From the NCBI GenBank assembly GCA_046757645.1, contig JBHHYS010000001.1:1-64000 (forward strand): a stretch of 64,000 nucleotides of DNA. Direction: 5' to 3'. Under the pieces are notes generated by a model, which was given only the letters and a program-made list of their open reading frames with translations, searched no databases and was not told the DNA's origin. Position numbers and translations under genes: made by a program. The stretch is from JBHHYS01 sp046757645 (GTDB lineage: Bacteria; Acidobacteriota; Terriglobia; Acidiferrales; 2-02-FULL-67-57). Each line of letters starts with the position of its first letter. Position 1 is the first letter of the stretch. Positions 53,950 to 64,000 of this stretch are shown piece by piece.

Positions 53950-56943
53950 ATGAATCTTCCCGGCGCTTTCGCCCGCATTTCCTTTACCGAGCCCGTGCGG
54001 GCCCGCGCGAATCTCGCCTTGCTGAAGGGGCGCCTCCCTGACCGCGTCCTTTCTTTGCTGCCCTCGATGCTCGCGCAGGTGCCCGACCCGGACGCGGCCT
54101 TGAACCACCTGGAGCGGTTCACCCGCGAGGCCGGCCGCCGGGTTCTGGATGCCCTCGTCCGCCAGCCGGCCCTTCTCCACTATTTGCTGGCTCTTTTCAG
54201 CCACAGCCGCTTTCTCAGCGAAACCTTGATTCAACAGCCGGACTTGATCGTCTGGCTGGCCCGCGATAAACACCTGGAGCGCTTGGGGTCGAAAGAAGAG
54301 TTGCTCGAGGAATATGCCCGCTTTGAAACCATCGCGCTCGACCTCGAACCCGCCCGGGTGCTGGCCCGCTTCAAGCGCCGCCAGTACCTGCGCATTGCCC
54401 TGAAAGATATTCTCGGGCTTTGCACGCTCGTAGAGACCACGCGCGAACTCTCCACCCTGGCCGACGTGCTTCTGGAGAAGGCGCTGGCGGCGGCCGGGGC
54501 TGAGTTGCGGTCCCGCTACGGTCCCCCGCAGACGAGCGATGCGCGGGGCCGGCGAGTGCCGGCGCGCTTCGCCGTTGTTTCCCTCGGCAAGCTGGGCGGC
54601 AATGAGTTGAACTACAGTTCCGACATCGACCTGCTGTTTCTCTACGCGGGGGAGGGGGAAACCAGTGCCGCCGAACCCGACCGGCACATCGCCAACAGCG
54701 AGTTCTTCGTTCGCCTGGCGCAGCGCCTGCTGCAGCTCATCGCCGGCGTGACTCGCGAGGGCGCGGTCTTTCGCGTGGACCTGCGCTTGCGGCCGGGAGG
54801 GCGCGAGGGGGATCTGGCCATCAGCCTGCCTGCCGCGATCGACTACTACCAACGGCGGGCGCGCGAGTGGGAGTTGCAGGCGCTGCTCAAGGCCCGGCAC
54901 TCGGCTGGCGACCCCGCCTTGGTGCGCAGCTTCCTCTCGACGGTGGAGCCGTTTCTCTTTCGAGGCCCGCTGCATTTCGCGGCGGTAGAGAGCGTGGTGC
55001 AGGCGCGGGAGGGGTTCGCGCGGAAGCTCGACGCCGAGCAGGGCGGCCGACTGAACGTGAAGCTGGCCCCCGGCGGCATCCGGGACATCGAGTTCCTTGT
55101 GCAGTGTGTGCAGCGCCTCCACGGCCAGGATGATCCCTGGGTCCGGGCCCCGGGCACCCTGGTGGGCCTGCAAAAGCTCTACGACAAGAGGTATCTGCCG
55201 GCGCACGACCATTTTCGCCTGGCGGCCGCCTATCAGTTTCTACGCCTGGTTGAGCACCGGCTGCAGTTGGAGCAGGGACAGCAAATCCATTCGCTGCCGG
55301 AGAATCCTGCGGCGCTGGCTCTGCTGGCGCGTCGTTGCGGGCTGAGTGACACTCAGAGGCGCTCTGCGGCGGATGAGTTTCGGCTTCTGCTCGAAGAGCA
55401 CTTGCGCCAAGTGCGCGCCATCTATGAACGCATCCTGCCGCACGCTCGTCGGGTGAGCGAGGAGGAAGAGTTCTCGCTGCAGGCGCCGGAGGCAATCAGC
55501 CTACCCGGCGAGCTCTCCTATGCGGAGATTCTGAATCGGCTCCGGGCGCAGGGCTCGCCGCTCTATGCCGCGCTCCGGAGCTTGGCGGTCCCCGAGCGGA
55601 CGCGCAAAGCATTCCAGCGTTTTCTCGCCTCGGCCCTGGCTTCATCAGCCGCCTTCGAACAGGTCAGCCAGACCGCGGCAGCCCTGCCCCGCGTAGTCGA
55701 AATCCTGCGGCTGAGCGAACCCATGGGGGCGTTGCTAGTCCGCCAGCCGGAACGACTGGCGGAGTTAAGCGACATCGGCGGAGAGCCGGCTGAGGCGGGT
55801 GGCGCCCCACTGGGGTTCCTCCTGACCACCAGGCGGCCCTCGCGAAGGTCGGCGATGCTTCGGGCGCTCGTGGAGCACCAGGGCCCGCTCACCGAGCAGA
55901 TGGCCGGCTTACGCCGCTATTTCTCCGACGCGGTATTCCGCTGGGGCGCGCGGGAGTTGTGCGTACACGCCCCGGTGGAAGACGGATTGCGGGCCTACAC
56001 CGCGTTGGCGGAAGATGTCCTACAGGCCGGACTGGCCATCGCCGAGCAGCACGGCGGTGGCGCCAATGGCACGGCGGAGGCCTGTGAGTACGCGGTCATC
56101 GCCCTGGGACGCCTGGGAACGGCGGAGATGGATTTGGGTTCGGACGCTGACTTGATTTTTGTCGCCGCCCATCCGAGCGCGCAGTCACGCGCACGCCCGG
56201 TGGCGGAAAAATTTCTTCACGTCATCTCCGGCTATACCCGCGAGGGCACGCTCTTTCCCGTGGATGTGCGGCTGCGGCCCCGGGGCAGCGAGGGAGAGCT
56301 GGTACAAACTACGGAGAGCGTTCTCGACTATTTCCACAGCTCGGCTGGCGTTTGGGAGGCGGCCACCTATTTGAAGGCCCGTCCGGTGGCCGGCCACATG
56401 GAGTGGGGCGAGCAGTGGTGCGAGCGTTTGCGTGCGGTCTTGCGTCAGCGGTTCTCCACCTGGGAGACGATCCGGGCCGGGCTGCGGGAGATGCGCCAGC
56501 GATTGGAGGAGGAAGGCGCGTCCCCCGCTGGCGACGCCGACAACTTCAAGACCGGCCGCGGCGGTTCCTACGATCTCGATTTCATTCTCTCTGCCTGCGC
56601 ACTGCGCGCCGGAGCTGCTTCCCAGGCGGGCTGGCCCTGGCGGGAACAAGTGGAAGCCCTGCTCGGCGGCGCCGGTGCCTCGACATGGCTGCGGACAAAA
56701 GTCAGCGCAACCGAAGGAGAGCAACTCCGGGCGGCTGCCCGGCTGCTGCGCGCTGTGGACCACGCCATCCGCTTGGCCAGCGGCCAAAGCGCACCGCGAC
56801 TGCCGGCGGGACCTCGGTCGGAGGTTGTCGCCGAGCTGACGGGGACTTGGCTGGGGGAGCGCATGAGCCCGGCGAGCCTGGCCCAGCAGCTGGCCGAAAC
56901 CCGCCGCGCTCTTCACGCCATTTTCCTGCGGGTGTTTGACTGA
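53950..56943 (+). CDS. glnE: Glutamine synthetase adenylyltransferase
   Basis: The 997-residue protein has two nucleotidyltransferase halves. The N-terminal deadenylylase has VSLGKLGGNELNYSSDIDLLFLYAGE and later VDLRLRPGGREGDLAIS. The C-terminal adenylylase has VIALGRLGTAEMDLGSDADLIFVAAH and VDVRLRPRGSEGELV. Helical PII-binding text lies between (LNVKLAPGGIRDIEFLVQCVQRLHG). It attaches and removes AMP on GlnA Tyr397 according to nitrogen state. Domain order and length fit the full bifunctional enzyme. Confidence 0.94.
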   Translation: MNLPGAFARISFTEPVRARANLALLKGRLPDRVLSLLPSMLAQVPDPDAALNHLERFTREAGRRVLDALVRQPALLHYLLALFSHSRFLSETLIQQPDLIVWLARDKHLERLGSKEELLEEYARFETIALDLEPARVLARFKRRQYLRIALKDILGLCTLVETTRELSTLADVLLEKALAAAGAELRSRYGPPQTSDARGRRVPARFAVVSLGKLGGNELNYSSDIDLLFLYAGEGETSAAEPDRHIANSEFFVRLAQRLLQLIAGVTREGAVFRVDLRLRPGGREGDLAISLPAAIDYYQRRAREWELQALLKARHSAGDPALVRSFLSTVEPFLFRGPLHFAAVESVVQAREGFARKLDAEQGGRLNVKLAPGGIRDIEFLVQCVQRLHGQDDPWVRAPGTLVGLQKLYDKRYLPAHDHFRLAAAYQFLRLVEHRLQLEQGQQIHSLPENPAALALLARRCGLSDTQRRSAADEFRLLLEEHLRQVRAIYERILPHARRVSEEEEFSLQAPEAISLPGELSYAEILNRLRAQGSPLYAALRSLAVPERTRKAFQRFLASALASSAAFEQVSQTAAALPRVVEILRLSEPMGALLVRQPERLAELSDIGGEPAEAGGAPLGFLLTTRRPSRRSAMLRALVEHQGPLTEQMAGLRRYFSDAVFRWGARELCVHAPVEDGLRAYTALAEDVLQAGLAIAEQHGGGANGTAEACEYAVIALGRLGTAEMDLGSDADLIFVAAHPSAQSRARPVAEKFLHVISGYTREGTLFPVDVRLRPRGSEGELVQTTESVLDYFHSSAGVWEAATYLKARPVAGHMEWGEQWCERLRAVLRQRFSTWETIRAGLREMRQRLEEEGASPAGDADNFKTGRGGSYDLDFILSACALRAGAASQAGWPWREQVEALLGGAGASTWLRTKVSATEGEQLRAAARLLRAVDHAIRLASGQSAPRLPAGPRSEVVAELTGTWLGERMSPASLAQQLAETRRALHAIFLRVFD

Positions 56944-56955
56944 GACCGGGTCAGG

Positions 56956-56984
56956 TTGTCTTGCCTGCCAGCGGGTGTTATTGT
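56956..56984 (+). promoter_or_regulatory. Promoter candidate for acnA
   Basis: TTGTCT (56956-56961), 17 bases, then TATTGT (56979-56984) with a TGT extension before the -10. Each hexamer matches four of six. The start would be about 55 bases before the acnA ATG at 57048. Confidence 0.45.
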
Positions 56985-57047
56985 GAAGAAGAAAGCGCTT
57001 TGAGAGAAACGGGCCCGCAGGGATAGTTTTTCCCAGAAGGAAACACG

Positions 57048-59774
<2,727 letters not shown>

Positions 59775-59775
59775 C

Positions 59776-59792
59776 GGCGGCTTTAGGCCGCC
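59776..59792 (+). terminator. Short hairpin after acnA
   Basis: GGCGGC (59776-59781) pairs with GCCGCC (59787-59792) across TTTAG, two bases after the acnA stop. No T-run follows; it may be an RNA-stabilising end or a weak terminator. Confidence 0.35.
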
Positions 59793-59832
59793 ATTGAACT
59801 GACGAAGCCAGGATCCCGCAGCGTGGATTCGC

Positions 59833-59861
59833 TTGCCTGGTATACCTTACCGGCATAAGAT
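59833..59861 (+). promoter_or_regulatory. Promoter candidate for icd
   Basis: TTGCCT (59833-59838), 17 bases, then TAAGAT (59856-59861), about 33 bases before the icd ATG at 59895. Each hexamer matches four of six; spacing is optimal. Confidence 0.45.
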
Positions 59862-59894
59862 GAGATCCGCGGCCCCCAGAAGTGGAGAGTCAAG

Positions 59895-61286
59895 ATGCGC
59901 CAGAGCTACAACGGAGTGGCCGTCCCCACCGACGGCAAGCCCATCGAGTATCGCGACGGGCGCTTCCTAGTTCCCGATCATCCCATCATCCCTTTCATTG
60001 AAGGCGACGGCACCGGACGCGACATTTGGCGGGCGGCGAAGCGCGTCTTTGATGCCGGGGTCGAAAAGTCCTGTGCGGGGACCGGCAAGCGGCGGATCGT
60101 CTGGCTGGAGGTTTTGGCCGGGGAGAAGGCTTTCAACCGCTTCGGCACCTGGCTGCCGGACGATACGGTGGAAGCCATCCGCGACTTCCGTATCGCCATC
60201 AAGGGCCCGCTGACCACGCCGGTGGGCGGGGGCATCCGCAGCCTGAATGTTACCTTGCGGCAGCTGCTCGATCTCTACGCCTGCGTGCGCCCGGTGAAAT
60301 GGATTCCGGGCGTGCCCTCCCCGGTCAAGCATCCCGAACGGATGAACCTGATCGTTTTCCGGGAGAACACCGAGGACGTCTACGCCGGGATCGAGTGGGT
60401 GGCGGGCACCGAGGAAGCCAAGAAGGTCATCGCGCTGGTGGGGCAGTTCGGGAAGACAATTCGGCCCGACAGCGGCATCGGCATCAAGCCCATCAGCCGC
60501 ACGGGCACCCAGAAGCTGGTGCGGAAGGCGCTCCAGTATGCCTTGGAGCACGGGCAGAAGACCGTGACCCTGGTGCACAAGGGAAACATCATGAAGTTCA
60601 CCGAAGGGGCCTTCCGCGACTGGGGCTACGAGCTGGCGAAATCGGAATTCCGCGACCAGATTGTGACCGAGCGCGAGAGCTGGATTCTGGGCAACAAGGA
60701 CAAGAACCCGGCTCTCTCCATCGAAGCCAACGCAGCCATGATCGAGCCGGGGGTGGAGAGCGCTCCGGAGGCGTTCAAGCAGAAGATCTACGCAGAGGTC
60801 AAAGAGTGCTTGGACTCAATCGGGGGCTCGCATGGGAACGGCCAGTGGAAGAAGAAGATTCTGGTGAACGACCGCATCGCCGACTCCATGTTCCAGCAGG
60901 TGCTGACCCGGGCGAACGAATACGAAATGGTCTGCACGCCCAACCTGAACGGCGACTACCTCTCGGATGCCTGCGCGGCCCAGATCGGCGGCCTGGGAGT
61001 GGCGCCGGGGGCGAACATCGGCGACGGCTACGGGCTGTTTGAGGCCACGCACGGGACCGCCCCAAAGTATGCCGACCGGGACGTGATCAATCCCAGCGCG
61101 GTGATGCTGGCCGGGGTAATGATGTTCGAGTTCCTGGGTTGGACGGACGTGGCTCGGCTCATTGAGCAGGCCATCGCCAAGACCATCGCCCAGAAGACGG
61201 TGACGTACGACCTGGAGCGCCTGATGGAGGGCGCCACCAAGCTCAAGACCAGCGAGTACGCCACCGCCATCATCAACAACATGTAA
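59895..61286 (+). CDS. icd: Isocitrate dehydrogenase (NADP type)
   Basis: This 463-residue enzyme has [16 protein letters not shown], the substrate loop [26 protein letters not shown] with Ser116 equivalent to the regulatory Ser113 of E. coli Icd, [29 protein letters not shown] and [24 protein letters not shown] has Lys and Tyr at the two NADP-specifying positions, so NADP is the likely cofactor. The length (463) is greater than the typical 416, mainly from a central insertion. No AceK gene is seen in the window. Confidence 0.95.
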   Translation: MRQSYNGVAVPTDGKPIEYRDGRFLVPDHPIIPFIEGDGTGRDIWRAAKRVFDAGVEKSCAGTGKRRIVWLEVLAGEKAFNRFGTWLPDDTVEAIRDFRIAIKGPLTTPVGGGIRSLNVTLRQLLDLYACVRPVKWIPGVPSPVKHPERMNLIVFRENTEDVYAGIEWVAGTEEAKKVIALVGQFGKTIRPDSGIGIKPISRTGTQKLVRKALQYALEHGQKTVTLVHKGNIMKFTEGAFRDWGYELAKSEFRDQIVTERESWILGNKDKNPALSIEANAAMIEPGVESAPEAFKQKIYAEVKECLDSIGGSHGNGQWKKKILVNDRIADSMFQQVLTRANEYEMVCTPNLNGDYLSDACAAQIGGLGVAPGANIGDGYGLFEATHGTAPKYADRDVINPSAVMLAGVMMFEFLGWTDVARLIEQAIAKTIAQKTVTYDLERLMEGATKLKTSEYATAIINNM

Positions 61287-61301
61287 GGTTCACTCAGAGC
61301 A

Positions 61302-61763
61302 ATGCTTAAGTTCGTAGTGTGGGCAGTCGCCGCATACGTCGCCTTGCTACTGATTAACATGCTTCTTCCGATCCCGTTGGGTCTTTTGACAGAAAGCAGA
61401 TGGCGTGATCGCTGGCAAGAGGCCGAACAACGTGGGGAGCCAATCGGGAGCGCACTGCCAGGCCAGACCTTGGGAGCTGTAGTCCTCGGATTTGTCGCAG
61501 GAGTTGGCGTTGGTGTGGGTGTGGCTTCCGTGACCGTTGCTTTCGTCAGCTCACATTGGTTCTACCAAGTATGTCTGTTGATTGGATTCTTCGCAGCCTC
61601 TTCACACGCTCAGCAATTGTATCTCGTCAAGTCACCGAGGACCGCGGTGGGCATTGTCTTTGGAAGGGTGGGGGATCGACTGGCTGGAGCCATGTTTGGT
61701 GGCTACTTCTGGGGCAGCTTCGCTGGCGTGGGTGGATACAACATAATCCGCTGGGTTAGTTAG
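61302..61763 (+). CDS. Small Gly-rich membrane protein of unknown function
   Basis: A 153-residue protein with an N-terminal helix (VVWAVAAYVALLLINMLLPIPLG), a GTALPGQT-like loop, and a glycine-rich pair of helices (GAVVLGFVAGVGVGVGVASVTVAFVSS and YQVCLLIGFFAASSH). It ends FGGYFWGSFAGVGGYNIIRW. The base composition is A+T-richer than icd before it and mdh after it. It is the first gene of an islet inserted between two TCA-cycle genes. Family not recognised. Confidence 0.6.
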   Translation: MLKFVVWAVAAYVALLLINMLLPIPLGLLTESRWRDRWQEAEQRGEPIGSALPGQTLGAVVLGFVAGVGVGVGVASVTVAFVSSHWFYQVCLLIGFFAASSHAQQLYLVKSPRTAVGIVFGRVGDRLAGAMFGGYFWGSFAGVGGYNIIRWVS

Positions 61764-61800
61764 CACGTCAGCGTCTTTGAAGGAAGTCTAACCTAGCAGC

Positions 61801-61841
61801 TCCTGCCGCTCGGCCCCGTGGCAGGAGCCACGGGGTTGAAC
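61801..61841. repeat. Hairpin repeat before the proteasome-like gene
   Basis: CCCCGTGGC (61814-61822) pairs with GCCACGGGG (61827-61835), loop AGGA, followed by TTGAAC. The elements GGCCCCGTGGCA and GGGGTTGAAC recur in the repeat downstream of the same gene (62571-62650). Confidence 0.65.
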
Positions 61842-61864
61842 GTCACAGAGAGAGGCGTATATCA

Positions 61865-62563
61865 GTGAGTTTGGTGATGGCGTTCAAAGCCGATGGTTGT
61901 GTTGTGTTGGCAGCCGATACTAGGGGTATTCGCGTACAAGACGGGATGAACTACGACCGCGGCAGGGTGTCAAAACTGCGCTCGTTGGGAGATGGGTGTG
62001 CAGAAGGTATCACGGGTGATCTTTGCCTTATGGGGCAACTCTTAGACGACGCCAAGAGTCGAGGACTTGGGTTTGGCAAGGCAAAAAGGTTTAGCGACAC
62101 TGTCTATGAATTCGAAAGAACCCTGAGACAGATGTACGAACAAAAATTTGGAAATGCAGGTGTCGACCCAAAAGAGAGGTTCCCTTCTTCTCTTCTTTTT
62201 GCCGGGCACGGTGTCTACGGCGGAGAACGGGATTGTTTCATCTACACTATGCATGTCCAACAAAACTTTGCCGCTGTCAGGCAAAATGAGTGGGATGCAA
62301 TCGGCCAATGGTTACACGGCGGTTGTTACTACGCCTGCCGCTACTACAGGCCGACGATGACGGAGAAGGAAGCCGCGTTTCTCGCGTATTTCTGCATAGG
62401 CGAAGTTGGCAAATTGGATGGAACTGTAGGTTTGCCCGTAGACATAATGATACTTAGAGACAACTCCGTGCAATCAATTCCAGGGCAATGGTCGGAGGAA
62501 TTCAAGTCTAAATACGAAGCCGCTCATGACAAGATGGAGAGTTGGTTTCGGTGGGATAAATAG
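61865..62563 (+). CDS. Proteasome beta-like Ntn-hydrolase family protein
   Basis: A 232-residue protein starting M-SLVMAFKADGCVVLAADTRGIRVQ. If the initiator Met is removed, Ser becomes residue 1, and Asp17 and Arg19 fall in AADTR exactly where proteasome beta subunits have them. A Lys is at position 36 (VSKL), close to the catalytic Lys33, followed by a GITGDL loop like the G47 loop. The nucleophile is Ser instead of the usual Thr. It is not a standard HslV (no TT start, and hslU is absent nearby). The gene is A+T-richer than its neighbours and sits between two related repeats. The match is by motif only; function is unknown. Confidence 0.65.
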   Translation: MSLVMAFKADGCVVLAADTRGIRVQDGMNYDRGRVSKLRSLGDGCAEGITGDLCLMGQLLDDAKSRGLGFGKAKRFSDTVYEFERTLRQMYEQKFGNAGVDPKERFPSSLLFAGHGVYGGERDCFIYTMHVQQNFAAVRQNEWDAIGQWLHGGCYYACRYYRPTMTEKEAAFLAYFCIGEVGKLDGTVGLPVDIMILRDNSVQSIPGQWSEEFKSKYEAAHDKMESWFRWDK

Positions 62564-62570
62564 ATACACA

Positions 62571-62650
62571 GTTCAACCCAGCGGCTCCCGCCGCTGGGCC
62601 CCGTGGCATCCCTCGGCTTCGCTCGGGGCAAGGGAGACAGGGGGTTGAAC
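62571..62650. repeat. Composite inverted repeat after the proteasome-like gene
   Basis: Outer arms are GTTCAACCC (62571-62579) and GGGTTGAAC (62642-62650). An inner hairpin is CCCAGCGGC (62577-62585) with GCCGCTGGG (62590-62598). The segment 62611-62632 matches 32887-32908 at 21 of 22 positions, so it is a dispersed element. It shares two blocks with the repeat at 61801-61841. Confidence 0.7.
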
Positions 62651-62670
62651 ACACGCACTCACTTTTTGGT

Positions 62671-62755
62671 GTCATTCTGAGCGAAGCGAAGAATCTCAGC
62701 GAAGCAAGGTACGAGGGCCGAGATTCTTCGTCGCCCTTCGGCTCCTCAGAATGAC
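62671..62755. repeat. GAGCGAAGCGAAGAATCTC-type inverted repeat
   Basis: The left arm (62671-62697) contains GTCATTCTGAG and GAAGAATCTC; the right arm (62720-62755) is its inverted, slightly longer copy ending CTCAGAATGAC. It lies directly before mdh (start 62778). Elements of this pattern are abundant between genes in many Acidobacteriota genomes. Confidence 0.75.
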
Positions 62756-62774
62756 AAGCTCAGCAATGAGGTGA

Positions 62775-63704
<930 letters not shown>

Positions 63705-63736
63705 GGCAGAGCGCGCCCCGGGGCTGTTTTCTTCTC

Positions 63737-64000
63737 CTACTCCAGTTTGATTTTCACTTCGGAGCCTTCGACGCTCACCTCGAAGGCCTGCACCTGGGCG
63801 TCGAAGGTGATGCAGTTGCCGGTGGCGAGCTCGTACTTGCAGGCTTCCACCGGACACTGCACCAGGTCGCCAAACAAATCCCCCTGGCTCAAGGAGCCCT
63901 CATCGCGCGGGCAGGTGTCTTCCAGGGCGTAGAACTGCCCGTCCAGATTGAAGAGAGCGATGGTGAGGCCGCGAACTTCCACGCGCTTGGCGGCGCTGGG
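63737..64000 (-). CDS. Rieske-like [2Fe-2S] domain protein without His ligands (partial)
   Basis: The frame is open to the end of the window, so the N-terminus is missing. What remains reads VRGLTIALFNLDGQFYALEDTCPRDEGSLSQGDLFGDLVQCPVEACKYELATG and ends VSVEGSEVKIKLE, the length and strand pattern of NirD/ferredoxin-type Rieske domains. The two Cys of the cluster (CPx and CPx) are kept, but the paired His are not: C-P-H is C-P-R and C-P-x-H-G is C-P-V-E-A. A normal Rieske cluster is therefore unlikely. It is convergent with mdh. Confidence 0.7.
   Translation of the reverse strand, partial: PSAAKRVEVRGLTIALFNLDGQFYALEDTCPRDEGSLSQGDLFGDLVQCPVEACKYELATGNCITFDAQVQAFEVSVEGSEVKIKLE

Noticed and set aside
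63711..63730. Terminator between mdh and the Rieske-like gene
   Set aside because: GCCCCGGGGC followed by TGTTTTC is suggestive, but the stem is self-complementary without a proper loop.

Overview
The window is 64 kb of GC-rich bacterial chromosome, almost fully coding, with short operons on both strands. The gene set points to a Gram-negative, respiring heterotroph: LptE and a Mla-type lipid ABC transporter imply an outer membrane, and PssA/Psd, a haem operon starting from HemA (glutamyl-tRNA route) and TCA-cycle enzymes are present. Acidobacteriota is the most likely phylum. The supporting signs are a DUF4382/DUF5666-like lipoprotein, a TonB-C-domain secreted protein, a fused formiminotransferase/cyclodeaminase, and dispersed GAGCGAAGCGAAGAATCTC-type inverted repeats. 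That assignment is inference, since there is no rRNA in the window. I found no tRNA, rRNA, CRISPR array, prophage or classical insertion sequence by eye.

Layout. 1-4965: histidine degradation (3' end of hutU, then hutI and fused ftcD), interrupted by an islet with a frameshifted A+T-rich ORF, a REP-associated tyrosine transposase with its palindromic repeats, and a small FmdB-type zinc ribbon gene. 4995-7376: two exported proteins. 7555-10895 (-): HATPase, STAS and MlaE-MlaF-MlaD. 11046-11723: a small Cys-rich protein and rpsT. 11720-16612 (-): tsaB, a rimI remnant, psd, pssA, a Usg-like dehydrogenase homologue, lptE and holA. 16683-24603 (mostly +): mutS, anmK, tsaC (-), an rRNA methyltransferase, rarA and a beta-propeller protein. 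24610-28702 (-): trpS, scpA, scpB, hisC and a CoA-binding protein. 28878-32768 (+): ccsA/hemX, hemA, hemC and hemD. 33106-40138: envelope proteins, an antiporter, an M20 peptidase broken by an amber codon, an orphan LytTR regulator, cspA with a strong promoter and long leader, and a frameshifted TonB-like gene. 40120-48185: polX, metK, ahcY, tldD, tldE and a methyltransferase. 48301-52212: a Lys/Pro-rich exported protein and a polyamine cluster (speB, a deoxyhypusine-synthase-like gene, pdaD). 52485-56943: glnA and glnE. 57048-63704: acnA, icd, an A+T-richer islet with a membrane protein and a proteasome-like Ntn hydrolase, then mdh. The window ends inside a Rieske-like gene.

How the genes work together. 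HutU, HutI and FtcD take urocanate to glutamate and one-carbon units on tetrahydrofolate. PdaD, SpeB and the DHS-like enzyme form a plausible arginine-agmatine-putrescine-(homo)spermidine route. GlnE is the expected adenylyltransferase for GlnA, whose target tyrosine is at residue 397. AcnA, Icd and Mdh are three TCA steps, with an inserted islet between icd and mdh. MetK and AhcY are two steps of the methyl cycle.

Most unusual points: (1) a dispersed repeat inserted in frame into conserved hutI, adding 24 residues; (2) a proteasome-beta-like Ntn hydrolase with Ser after the initiator Met, flanked by related hairpin repeats; (3) a Mla lipid transporter in one operon with a STAS protein and a degenerate anti-sigma-type ATPase; (4) a bacterial deoxyhypusine-synthase homologue with the catalytic Lys, in a polyamine cluster; (5) several broken or degenerate genes (M20 peptidase, rimI remnant, TonB-like gene, Usg-like protein without catalytic Cys, Rieske-like protein without His ligands).
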